64,000 bases of DNA from Candidatus Goldiibacteriota bacterium HGW-Goldbacteria-1 (GTDB taxonomy: Bacteria > Oederibacteriota > PGYV01). The notes beneath the pieces are model-generated. The model was not told where the DNA came from, made no database searches, and was given only the letters and a program-made list of their open reading frames with translations. Made by a program: the position numbers and the translations under genes. The stretch is from the NCBI GenBank assembly GCA_002839855.1, contig PGYV01000004.1, forward strand, positions 389,988-453,987, read 5' to 3'. Below are positions 45,532 through 55,766 of this stretch, piece by piece. How positions within the stretch are numbered: the stretch's first letter is position 1; each line of letters starts with the position of its first letter.

Positions 45532-47652
45532 TTATTCCCTGGTGCTGTTGCTGGTAAAATCAGCCATATAACCTATTGTCTGGCTGCTAACCATCCCTTC
45601 AGGCAAAAAATTACTTAAAACAAATTCGGATTCCCGCAACCTTACAGTCACGACAAAAACCCTTTTTTTTGCTCTGGTAACAGCCACATAAAACAGCCTT
45701 GTTTCCTCTTCCGCAAGGCTGAATTTATTTCCCCTGCATAAAGCCAGAATCCTGTCTTTAATCCTGTGAAAATTATCTTTGGCAGGAAAACAAAATGCCC
45801 CGTCTTCGCTGTTGACACAGCCTAAAATAATAACATTATCCGCCTGCAAACCTTTGGATTTATGTATTGTCATGTATTTATAATTTCTGCGTCTGAGCTT
45901 TTTGTTTAACACTTTCATATATGGTTCAATCTCCGGCATTGCCTCGCTGTATCTGCCAAGAATCTGAATACTTTCATTTTCCGGTATCTGTGCAAGCAGG
46001 TAATCGGCAAGTTCTTCTGCTTTAGTTTCGTCCAAAACATTTAAGACTGTCAGTACTTTATCTGTTTCCTGTTGTCCGTTTACAGCATTCCCTTTTACCT
46101 CTTTAAAACGCTGGCTTCTGTTATTTTTTATTATCTTGTTGGATATTTCAACTATCTTGGGGTGGCATCTGTAGTTAAACTTTAATTTCAGGACTTGCGC
46201 CTCCGGAAAATAATGCTCAAATTTAATAATAAACATAGGGTCGCTGCCCGCGAAGGAGTAAATACTCTGATAATCATCGCCGATGGCGAATAAATTTTGC
46301 TTTTTACCGGTTAACAGCCGTATAAACTGGCGCGTCAAAGGCTGTAAATCCTGAACTTCATCAACAAATATGCATTTATATTTCTCGCGCAGTTTTTTTA
46401 ACAGCGCCTTGTCATCTCTAAGCCTTTTTACAGCCAGATACAAAATCTTTGTAAAAGTCACTTTATTTTTCATATTCATGCTTGTTTCCAGTTCTTCACA
46501 AAAAGGGATGATAAAAGCCAGCACAGCCTTAATCAGCGGGTCCGCTCCGGGCATTAACTTTTTCATCTTGATACTGTAGGCCATTGTTATTTCAAGAGTG
46601 CTTATTATCAGTTCCACGACCTTATCTTCAATAATATTAAACATTTTTCTAAGCCTTATCTGATAATCCTGCACAAACCTTTCAGATTGATAATTTTTCA
46701 GCCTTGTTATAATCCATTCTTCAGGGGGCTTTTGAAATTCATTCACCTGCGGTTCTAAATCTATCAGCCGAAAACCGTATTTTTTAAACTGTTCTTTTTT
46801 CCACTGCATCTGCTCACGATATTTTTCCCTGATTGAAGCATTCTCGTGATGCATCATTCCCCAGTATTCCGCGTAAACACCATAATCAGGAAAGAAGAAA
46901 TCAGGCTCAAAATATTTATCGCCCCAAGCAACCATAGTTTCATAAACAAAATTAATTTTATTTTTTATCAGCGCTTCAGCAATCCTTTTTTCCGCGTATG
47001 AACGCACCATTGTCCCGTCAGAACATCTTATGCTTTTGCCCGGTTCAGCAACAGTCTTATATTTTTGTATCTTTTCCCTGGGCTTAACGTTGCCAAACAG
47101 GTTTATTGCCGTACCCATGTATTTAAACATATTTTTACCGGTCTTGTGTTTTTCCAGCACGTTCTTTACAAAATTCTTCATTTGTTTTTCATCAATTATA
47201 ATATCAAAATTTGGATTTTCTTCTCTGGCTATGCTGTAGGCAAAAGAATGTATGGTGCGTATGTTGTCTTTTAAAAACTGGGGTTTTTGCCCGATAGCGT
47301 CACCCACCCTTGTTGCCACTTCCAAAGCTGCATCTTTATTAAAAGCCATTACAAGCATATTTTTGATAGGTATTTTAAGATACTTATAAAATAATACTAT
47401 CCTTTTTTTAAGTATTTCAGTTTTACCTGCTCCTGCCCCGGCAATTACAAGTGTTTGTTTGAAAGGTGAAAGCAAAGCCTTTTTCTGATAATCATCCATG
47501 TGTCCCTGATTGGCAAAAGCAATCATTTCCGGAGACGGGTCTTTTAATTCATCAATAAGGGGTTTATAAACCTTTTTCACAACAGCACGTGATAAAAACC
47601 CAATCCCCAACCCCGCCACAACAATCCCCACAGCCGTAAATATCGTTGTCAA
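45532..47652 (-). CDS. UvrD/Rep-type superfamily 1 helicase with N-terminal membrane segment and inserted nuclease-like domain
   Basis: 706 residues. Residues 5-25 (FTAVGIVVAGLGIGFLSRAV) form a hydrophobic segment, unusual for this family. Walker A AGAGAGKT is at 71-78; DEVQD, IGDDYQSIYSFAGSD, MTIHKSKGLQADNVIILG and RLFYVAVTRAKKR are helicase motifs II, III, V and VI. Between motifs Ia and II, KNKINFVYETMVAWGDKYFE plus PDFFFPDYGVYAEYWG looks like an inserted PD-(D/E)xK-type fold (as in helicase IV-like proteins). It sits between a DUF1016 nuclease and a double GIY-YIG protein. Confidence 0.88.
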   Translation of the reverse strand: MTTIFTAVGIVVAGLGIGFLSRAVVKKVYKPLIDELKDPSPEMIAFANQGHMDDYQKKALLSPFKQTLVIAGAGAGKTEILKKRIVLFYKYLKIPIKNMLVMAFNKDAALEVATRVGDAIGQKPQFLKDNIRTIHSFAYSIAREENPNFDIIIDEKQMKNFVKNVLEKHKTGKNMFKYMGTAINLFGNVKPREKIQKYKTVAEPGKSIRCSDGTMVRSYAEKRIAEALIKNKINFVYETMVAWGDKYFEPDFFFPDYGVYAEYWGMMHHENASIREKYREQMQWKKEQFKKYGFRLIDLEPQVNEFQKPPEEWIITRLKNYQSERFVQDYQIRLRKMFNIIEDKVVELIISTLEITMAYSIKMKKLMPGADPLIKAVLAFIIPFCEELETSMNMKNKVTFTKILYLAVKRLRDDKALLKKLREKYKCIFVDEVQDLQPLTRQFIRLLTGKKQNLFAIGDDYQSIYSFAGSDPMFIIKFEHYFPEAQVLKLKFNYRCHPKIVEISNKIIKNNRSQRFKEVKGNAVNGQQETDKVLTVLNVLDETKAEELADYLLAQIPENESIQILGRYSEAMPEIEPYMKVLNKKLRRRNYKYMTIHKSKGLQADNVIILGCVNSEDGAFCFPAKDNFHRIKDRILALCRGNKFSLAEEETRLFYVAVTRAKKRVFVVTVRLRESEFVLSNFLPEGMVSSQTIGYMADFTSNSTRE

Positions 47653-47770
47653 TTTTTTACCCCTTGATCCCTTTTCCTTTTTTCTATCCTCACCAAGTCA
47701 CGATGTTAAATTCTTATCAATTTATGAATCAGGCAACGACACCTATATTTTAATTTCCTAATAAATCACG

Positions 47771-48688
47771 TTATTGGGATGTTTTTGTTACGTCTTCTTC
47801 CTGAATCTTTTCTTTTTCCTTTTCGGCTTCAGCAATAACGCTTTGCATTTTAAAAATTAGATTTTTAAACGCATTTTCTGCCAGTTTTAAATCCATTTCT
47901 ATTGGTTCACGGTTATGCGGAAGAGGTTTTCCCAGCATCTCCCACAATAACGTCTCGGCTAAAACGGGTTCTATAACATAACGGTATCTATAACTCTCCC
48001 AATTGTCTTCCCACGTAAAATTAACGTTCATGTCATATGATAATTCAATTTTAATAAACCCCGGTATATCCGGATTTTTTAACAGATAAATATAACCCAG
48101 TTTTGCTGTTTTCCAGATTTCTTCCAAATCTTTAGCACCAATACCACAAAACGGACAGCCCGCGCCTTCCGCTATCGCCATTGACCTTGCTTTCCATTTA
48201 TGCCCATTACTGCAAATAAAATTAGACTTCCCGGAACGGTCTGTAACATACCCTTCAAGCGATATCCCCCGGCCCTGCAACCGTTTTTTCATCTCTGCAG
48301 TATATGCATAAATATTGTCAAATTCAGGCTTTAAACCCGGCGGCGGCCGTAAACCTGCCTTCTTAGCTTTATCTAAAGCTGAAAATACCTCTTCCTGCTT
48401 AATTTCACATACTTCAACCCCTTTACTATAGGGTGTTACCAAGTAAGCCGTTGATGCCCAAAATACCTCTTCTGCCCAACCCATATCTGGTACAGCGTGG
48501 TATTCCTTCAACTGCCATTTCTGCCCGGTTTCTTTTACAATTTTACCCGCCTGTCTTTTGCAGTCATTATTATGCTCCGCTAATCTATCTTCGGGTTTCC
48601 AAGTAGTTATTCCAAACTTATATAAATTCTGATTAGAGGGATGCACTAATAAATATATAAACCCCGGTTTATCTGTTTTCTCACTCAT
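47771..48688 (-). CDS. Double GIY-YIG-like protein with central zinc ribbon
   Basis: 305 residues. Residues 8-85 (GFIYLLVHPSNQNLYKFGIT; RLAEHNNDC) are a T5orf172/MUG113-type GIY-YIG domain. Residues ~150-180 hold CSNGHKWKARSMAIAEGAGC PFCG, a treble-clef-like zinc site. Residues 190-275 (KLGYIYLLKNPDIPGFIKIE; AETLLWEMLGKPLP) repeat the GIY-YIG pattern in degenerate form. Its first 18 codons and 5' region are duplicated at 52035-52275. Nuclease or nucleic-acid-binding role inferred. Confidence 0.78.
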   Translation of the reverse strand: MSEKTDKPGFIYLLVHPSNQNLYKFGITTWKPEDRLAEHNNDCKRQAGKIVKETGQKWQLKEYHAVPDMGWAEEVFWASTAYLVTPYSKGVEVCEIKQEEVFSALDKAKKAGLRPPPGLKPEFDNIYAYTAEMKKRLQGRGISLEGYVTDRSGKSNFICSNGHKWKARSMAIAEGAGCPFCGIGAKDLEEIWKTAKLGYIYLLKNPDIPGFIKIELSYDMNVNFTWEDNWESYRYRYVIEPVLAETLLWEMLGKPLPHNREPIEMDLKLAENAFKNLIFKMQSVIAEAEKEKEKIQEEDVTKTSQ

Positions 48689-48882
48689 AGTAACCTGCCT
48701 TTAATGCGTTATTAGTTTTGTCTTTGTTATACTACAACTTATCATTTCTCCCCAAAAATCACAAATCCGATTATATCATCAATTCTTATTATTTACGAAA
48801 AAATAGCACTACCGCTGTATTTTATTGGTGTTTTTTATATCCAAGTCTTGAATCAAGGCACGGTGTCTGGTTGTTTTATTTT
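48640..48882. repeat. Left copy of a ~240-bp duplication, including a dispersed-element right part
   Basis: Spans the first codons and 5' region of the double GIY-YIG gene and a dispersed-element copy (48783-48873). The same order recurs at 52035-52277 with about one difference per ten bases. The element part ends CTTGAATCAAGGCACGGTGT. Confidence 0.85.
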
Positions 48883-48891
48883 TTACGCGTT

Positions 48892-49474
48892 TTAAATCAA
48901 ATTATCTGTAAACTTCATCAGCGGATCAAAATCGCCTTTATCCGCCTCTTTAAGGGCTTTTATATATTCTTTCCTTATATCTGTGTTGTCCACCATATCT
49001 TTATCCGGCCATTTAGGCATTGCATGCCCTGCTGTAAACAAAATTATATCGGAAACAAGCCTTGCGTGCCTTCCGTTGCCGTTTTCAAACGGGTGTATCA
49101 TGACAAGCCTGTGATGTATCCGTACTGCCTGTTCCAAAATCTGCATTTTATTTTCAGACCAGTATTTTGAATCGTCAATAAGTTTTTTTATTTCTACACC
49201 GATTTGTTCCGGGGCAATTCCTATGTTTAACACTTTTCTCCTGAAAGCCCCCGCCCACTTCCATGTAGCGCCGAACATTTCCTTATGCACGCCTTTTATT
49301 GTTTTTTCAGAAAGCTCAAAAGCTGTTTTTTTTTGACAGGTATTTACTTACCGCGTGCAGCACATTTTCCGCTTCCCAGACATCAAGTTCTTTTTTTGTG
49401 CTGATATGCCCGGGTATTAAACCTGAAATATCATCTATAGGCGTTGAATCTTCAGCGCCATGAAAATTGTCCAT
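48892..49474 (-). pseudogene. Fic-domain mobile-mystery-protein-B-like gene, frameshifted at an A9 run
   Basis: The gene opens at an ATG at 49474, directly after the HTH partner's stop, and reads MDNFHGAEDSTPIDDISGLI then WEAENVLHAVSKYLSKK. A run of nine A on the minus strand (T at 49326-49334) then shifts frame and meets TGA. With eight A the frame continues TAFELSEKTIKGVHKEMFG into the intact Fic part (48892-49290), which carries IHPFENGNGRHARL, the full HPFx(D/E)GNGR motif. The combined protein would match mobile mystery protein B (~190 residues). It is a decayed gene, a slippage-controlled gene or a sequencing error. Confidence 0.85.
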
Positions 49475-49927
49475 TTAATCCTCCCAGATTGAAGAATCCG
49501 CTTTTTCACTAAGCTCGTCTGTAAGTTCTTTTAAGCGTTTTTCATACGCGCTGTTATCAGGCGCCTGTTCTTCCAGCGCCATATTGGAGTATGTCCTTTT
49601 TAAAATTTTTTCAGCCCTGATTAAAGCATGCTTTCTTATAAACTCTTCAAAAGTCCCGGCCGGTTTAAAGGTAATAAGCACTTCGCAGTTAAGTTCTTTA
49701 GCGACGCGCGCGATTGTCTGCAGCTCAGCCGTATCCAATGCGGATTCTGTACGGTTAAAAGAAGACTGCTTTGTTCCCAGTCTTTTTGCCATCTGTCCCT
49801 GCGTAATTCCAAGGGCTTTCCTAAGCGCTGATTCTTTACCCGGAAGCATTGAAACAGGAAAAGGCTGCCCGCTTTCAAAAGCCGCGAATATCTGTTCACG
49901 CTGTAATTTCTTAAAATTATTCTTCAT
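49475..49927 (-). CDS. Mobile-mystery-protein-A-like HTH regulator
   Basis: 150 residues from the ATG at 49927, set by GGAGGTG nine bases upstream; a longer frame to 50005 crosses the operators and is rejected. The segment LRKALGITQGQMAKRLGTKQ plus SSFNRTESALDTAELQTIAR is a Cro/C1 HTH, followed by AKELNCEVLITFKPA, the mobile mystery A pattern. Its stop is immediately followed by the Fic partner's start. The pair is a toxin-antitoxin-like module often found on mobile DNA. Confidence 0.87.
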   Translation of the reverse strand: MKNNFKKLQREQIFAAFESGQPFPVSMLPGKESALRKALGITQGQMAKRLGTKQSSFNRTESALDTAELQTIARVAKELNCEVLITFKPAGTFEEFIRKHALIRAEKILKRTYSNMALEEQAPDNSAYEKRLKELTDELSEKADSSIWED

Positions 49928-49939
49928 AATACACCTCCT

Positions 49940-50024
49940 AATATGTATTAAGATACATATTGTTTCAATGTAATTATCACTTATAATACATATTTTGTAA
50001 AGCAAAAAATGTATTTAAGTACAT
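49940..50024 (-). promoter_or_regulatory. Operator sites for the HTH/Fic module
   Basis: 49940-49961 is a perfect inverted repeat, AATATGTAT-TAAG-ATACATATT. 50009-50024 is a related site, ATGTA-TTTAAG-TACAT. A half site TACAT lies between. They share the ATGTAT/ATACAT half site and occupy the promoter region upstream of the HTH start, so autorepression by the HTH protein is likely. Confidence 0.75.
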
Positions 50025-50211
50025 AAAATTGGAGGATCAGAAGGTTGGATGGTTGAAAGGTCGGTTGGAAAGAATAACCAAGGACGGACCTTCCGCCTGC
50101 GATAAATCTTTAGCGGACAAGTGAGTTGAGAGTAATTTACAGCTAACAGTTTACAGCTTGCAATTTGTCACTTGTCACTTGCAATTTGTCACTTGTCACC
50201 TGTTACCACCT

Positions 50212-50357
50212 GAACGCCTTCCCCCGGAGTAATAATTATTCTGTTATTTCAGCATAAAAATTGCTTTTCTTATTATTCCCACACAAACAACACTTCCGCT
50301 ATATTTTATTGACATTTTTTTTTCAAAGCCTTGAGTCAAGGCACGGTGTAGGGTTAT
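50212..50357. repeat. ~150-bp dispersed element, near-complete copy
   Basis: From GAACGCCTTCCCCCGGAGTA through CTGTTATTTCAGCATAAAAA to TTGAGTCAAGGCACGGTGTA. Preceded by TTGTCAC satellite words like the copy at 42101. Confidence 0.85.
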
Positions 50358-50516
50358 TTTTACAACCAGCAAACACATTTGTCAAATGACTTTTGTGTAT
50401 TTTTAACACATTTATCCAACGACTTTTTGCCAAAAATTACACTTTTGAAATAATTTTTATTTTTGCTTTATTTTATAGGTAATTTAACACTTTAAAATCA
50501 TATGAATACAGGCAAA

Positions 50517-50605
50517 TCTTATTATTTACAAACAAATAGCATAACCGCTATATTTTATTGGCATTTTTTCTATCAATGTCATGAGTCAAGGCACGGTGTC
50601 GGGTA
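50517..50605. repeat. ~150-bp dispersed element, right part
   Basis: From TCTTATTATTTACAAACAAA through AATAGCATAACCGCTATATT (a small hairpin ATAGC/GCTAT) to CATGAGTCAAGGCACGGTGT. Confidence 0.85.
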
Positions 50606-50696
50606 TTTCTTTACTTTCAAGGTCTGGCACCAGTTTTTTCTTTTTCTTCTTTTTTCATCAAAATCTTAAGTTAAGACACGGTGTCGGGTTGTTCAA

Positions 50697-51767
50697 TTAA
50701 GGATTTAGAGTAAAAACTTGTATTCTGCTATTATATGAGTCCACTACATACAACTTTGAAGAAACATTATGCCATGCTACTTTATTAGGATCATCAAATT
50801 GCCCATTCCCGCTTCCTGCACTTCCCCATTGAGTTATAAAATTTCCTGAAAGATCAAACATTTGGCAATAACTATTAAATGTATCTGCAATGTAAACACG
50901 GTTATTCACATTGTCAATTTCTATCCCATTAGGACGGTCAAACGTACCGTAACCAGTACCATTTTCACCGAACTTACTGATAAAATTTCCTAATAGATCA
51001 AATACTTGCACGTTGTGAAGTACTCCATCAGAAACATATACACGACTATTAGTTTTATCTATTTCAACATCCATCGGTGATTGAAATTGTCCGTCCCCCG
51101 TTCCTTGATAACCAAAATAAGAAATATAACTGCCATTTAAATCAAATATTTGTACTCTATGATTACCTGTGTCTGCAACATATACTTTTCCATTAGTTGT
51201 GTCTATATCAATACCACTAGGCATATCAAAATTCCCATTTCCTGTACCATTAGCACCCCATTTATCAATAAATGTACCATCCGTTGCCATTATTTGTATT
51301 CTATCATTGTCACCATCTACCACATAAATACGATTGTTCGCAAAATCACCTGCAAATTGATAAGGCTGACTAAACTGACCATCTCCGGTTCCAGGAGAGC
51401 CGATTGAACGTTTATAATTGGTACTTAAGTCAAAAACCTGAATTCTATGATTCAAAGCATCTGCAACATATATTTCAGAATTTGTATCATCTATTTCAAT
51501 ATATGAAGGTACGTTAAATTGCCCATTTAACGAGCCATAACTTCCCCATTGACCGGCATATGTAATATTTGGTGTTAATGTATTTGTTGGCGTATGTGTA
51601 GAGGTTTGTGTAGCCGTATTAGTCTGTGTTTGAGTTTCTGTTGCTGTATTTTCAATTATATTTGTAGCATCTGGTGGAGCTACAGGATTTCTTTTGCCGC
51701 AACCACTACAACCTGAAAAGATTGCAATTAAACCGATTAACATAATAAGAATTATTTTTTTCATCAA
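50697..51767 (-). CDS. NHL-repeat (six-bladed propeller) lipoprotein
   Basis: 356 residues. Signal peptide with a lipobox-like IFSGC at residues 16-20, so the Cys is probably lipidated. Residues 40-72 are a Thr/Asn/Pro linker (TATETQTQTNTATQTSTHTP). From residue 75 six NHL repeats follow, each with GTGDGQF.xP.g.eID..n..vYVaD..N.RvQvFD. Such propellers bind ligands or partners outside the cell. Base and codon use is more AT-rich than most neighbours (many ATA, AAT, TAT), which with the flanking repeats suggests acquisition. Confidence 0.88.
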   Translation of the reverse strand: MMKKIILIMLIGLIAIFSGCSGCGKRNPVAPPDATNIIENTATETQTQTNTATQTSTHTPTNTLTPNITYAGQWGSYGSLNGQFNVPSYIEIDDTNSEIYVADALNHRIQVFDLSTNYKRSIGSPGTGDGQFSQPYQFAGDFANNRIYVVDGDNDRIQIMATDGTFIDKWGANGTGNGNFDMPSGIDIDTTNGKVYVADTGNHRVQIFDLNGSYISYFGYQGTGDGQFQSPMDVEIDKTNSRVYVSDGVLHNVQVFDLLGNFISKFGENGTGYGTFDRPNGIEIDNVNNRVYIADTFNSYCQMFDLSGNFITQWGSAGSGNGQFDDPNKVAWHNVSSKLYVVDSYNSRIQVFTLNP

Positions 51768-52034
51768 TACCCTCCTGATTTTATTAACTATATCTTAATC
51801 CAAAGATCAAATATTTAACAGTTATTTTTTGCTCCGGTTTATTCTTCCTTCCCCAATCACCATGTTAACACTTTTTATCAAGTCACAAATTAGGCTCTGA
51901 GACCTATTCTTTTATTAGCAGAAAAACAACTTTTCTTATTATTTACGAACAAATAGCATTACCGTTATATTTTATTGGTATTTTTTCTACTCAAGTCTTG
52001 AGTTAAGATACGGTGTTGGATGGTTTTTTTCAGA
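51768..52034. repeat. Intergenic region with a dispersed-element copy
   Basis: 51912-52020 is a dispersed-element copy (GCAGAAAAACAACTTTTCTT; AATAGCATTACCGTTATATT; CTTGAGTTAAGATACGGTGT). No gene. The next bases begin the 240-bp duplicated segment. Confidence 0.82.
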
Positions 52035-52092
52035 TTAGACGGATGCACTAATAAATATATAAACCCCGGTTTATCTGTTTTCTCACTCATAA
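52035..52092 (-). pseudogene. Truncated duplicate of the start of the double GIY-YIG gene
   Basis: Reading the minus strand from an ATG near 52092 gives MSEKTDKPGFIYLLVHPSN, identical to the first residues of the protein at 47771-48688, before the similarity stops. The upstream region (to 52275) is also a copy. It carries the start signals but no domain, so it is a decayed duplicate. Confidence 0.88.
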
Positions 52093-52277
52093 TAACCTGC
52101 CTTTATCGCTTTATTTGTTTTGTCTTTGCTATACTACAACTTATCATTTCTCCCCAAAAACCACAAATCCGATTCTATCATCAATTCTCATTATTTACGA
52201 ACAAATAGCAATATCGCTATATTTTATTGGCGTTTTTTCTATCAATGTCATGAGTCAAGGCACGGTGTCGATTTTTC
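52093..52277. repeat. Right copy of the ~240-bp duplication (non-coding part)
   Basis: Matches 48689-48882: AATAACCTGCCTTTA, TTTGTTTTGTCTTTG, CTATACTACAACTTATCATT and TCTCCCCAAAAACCACAAAT, then a dispersed-element right part (52186-52272) ending CATGAGTCAAGGCACGGTGT. Confidence 0.87.
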
Positions 52278-52676
52278 ATATAAATAAACGATATTTATCA
52301 TTCCTCTAAAACCCCGGACCTTACGCGATGTTCTGCCAACCAAGCAACCGGCCGGGGCGCTGATTGTTACATTGTGTGATTTTTTTCATGCGATATAATA
52401 AAAGTTCATCATTAACAGTCTTCAATTCCTTGTCAATCATGGCTTCTCCCGTTACCAAAGATGATTGTTTCAAAAACCACTTCCAAACATTTTTTATTAT
52501 ACGCCTTGGGGGGAAATACGTCAATTTTTTAAAACCTTTATGTCAATGCAAAATAGAAATGTCCTATTTTTTAAAACCTTTACCCACCTGCTTCCCCGCC
52601 CCTTATTCTCCCCCATAATTCCCTTGAAATATTGCCTGTAAACCCTTATAATTACTTCTGCCTTAAGCCAAATAAT
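52278..52676. other. Intergenic region, possible mobile-element remnant
   Basis: No gene with recognisable motifs; a 67-codon open frame at 52321-52524 on the minus strand has no family pattern I know. 52524-52540 and 52566-52582 are exact direct copies of ATTTTTTAAAACCTTTA with GCAAAATAGAAATGTCC between them, reminiscent of sequences near IS21-type element ends. Weak evidence only. Confidence 0.35.
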
Positions 52677-52751
52677 GGTGGCGTAGCCAAGCGGTAAGGC
52701 ACGGGTCTGCAAAACCCTTATTCATCGGTTCAATTCCGATCGCCACCTCCA
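52677..52751 (+). tRNA. tRNA-Cys (anticodon GCA), CCA encoded
   Basis: 75 bases. Acceptor GGTGGCG pairs with CGCCACC; discriminator T; CCA is encoded. The anticodon arm GGGT-CTGCAAA-ACCC gives anticodon GCA. The T arm carries GGTTCAATTCC. D arm AGCCAAGCGGTAAGGC. A terminator follows directly. Confidence 0.96.
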
Positions 52752-52758
52752 TAAATAA

Positions 52759-52790
52759 AAAAAGCGCCCTTTACGGGCGCTTTTTTTTAT
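52759..52790. terminator. Rho-independent terminator after tRNA-Cys
   Basis: Stem GCGCCC-TTTAC-GGGCGC flanked by A-run and T-run, so it is usable on both strands, including for the pilZ gene that ends at 52801 on the minus strand. Confidence 0.92.
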
Positions 52791-52800
52791 TTATTAAAAC

Positions 52801-53175
52801 CTACAGCGTTGTCTCCCCTGTAAGCTTTTTAAGCAGTTTCGTATGGTCGGGGTGTAACAATTCAAAGTTAACGCCCGACTTCCAGATGCCTTCTTTTTTT
52901 GAATCGCTGAAGCACCATTCCACCCTTCCAAAAGTAACAACCGGCATTGGTTCTTCCGGGACCATTATTTCCATCCTTAACATCCTTCCGGGCGGAAGCA
53001 ATACTTTTGACACCACCTGAACCCCGGTTACGCTTATATCCGCGCTGTCTGCATGTATTTCGTTTTTTAAAGGGTCATCGGCTTCATTTTCTTCAAGGGT
53101 GTCTGCGGCTTTTAACGCAACTTTTGCCTGAAAACTTACCCTTGGATGCCTTCTTTTTTCTGTGTAATTTTCCAA
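52801..53175 (-). CDS. PilZ-domain c-di-GMP receptor
   Basis: 124 residues. RRHPRVSFQAKVAL gives the RxxxR c-di-GMP-binding motif and ADISVTGVQV the (D/N)xSxxG motif, so binding is expected. It lies two bases after ahcY on the same strand, as third gene of metK-ahcY-pilZ. A diguanylate cyclase is encoded at 40901-41800. The downstream effect of binding is unknown. Confidence 0.9.
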   Translation of the reverse strand: MENYTEKRRHPRVSFQAKVALKAADTLEENEADDPLKNEIHADSADISVTGVQVVSKVLLPPGRMLRMEIMVPEEPMPVVTFGRVEWCFSDSKKEGIWKSGVNFELLHPDHTKLLKKLTGETTL

Positions 53176-53177
53176 AA

Positions 53178-55645
<2,468 letters not shown>

Positions 55646-55754
55646 ATTATTGCCTCCTGAGATTATATTTAGCGCTGCAATTAATAACGAAATTATAGCA
55701 CAGCACTGTTTTGATTTCTATAAAAAATACGGCAAAAACAGCGCCTATGTGTAG

Positions 55755-55766
55755 TATAATCGTGTC
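55755..55766 (+). promoter_or_regulatory. -10 box six bases before a start codon (leaderless transcript likely)
   Basis: TATAAT at 55755-55760 leaves only CGTGTC before the ATG at 55767. Transcription starting about seven bases after the -10 would begin at the ATG itself. No Shine-Dalgarno sequence precedes this gene. No good -35 is seen. Confidence 0.5.

Larger units (their letters stand above)
50025..50696. repeat. Intergenic repeat field with three dispersed-element copies
   Basis: No gene. 50037-50080 has GGAAGGTTGG-like words, 50107-50205 has TTGTCAC satellite words, 50212-50357 is a near-complete dispersed element, 50517-50605 a right two-thirds copy, and 50650-50690 a right end (AAATCTTAAGTTAAGACACG) that abuts the NHL gene's stop. 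50370-50440 has two TTTGTC/ACGACTTTT words of unknown role. Confidence 0.8.

Noticed and set aside
35224-52277. Integron cassette array with attC sites
   Set aside because: Repeats in one orientation at gene ends look cassette-like, but I find no conserved GTTRRRY/RYYYAAC boxes, no L boxes and no integrase gene, and some genes in the region are on the opposite strand.
52321-52524. 67-codon open frame on the minus strand
   Set aside because: No family motif, no clear ribosome binding site and it lies in a probably decayed stretch.
55646-55766. SAM riboswitch upstream of metK
   Set aside because: No SAM-I, SAM-II or SAM-IV-like conserved core could be seen in the 120-base region.
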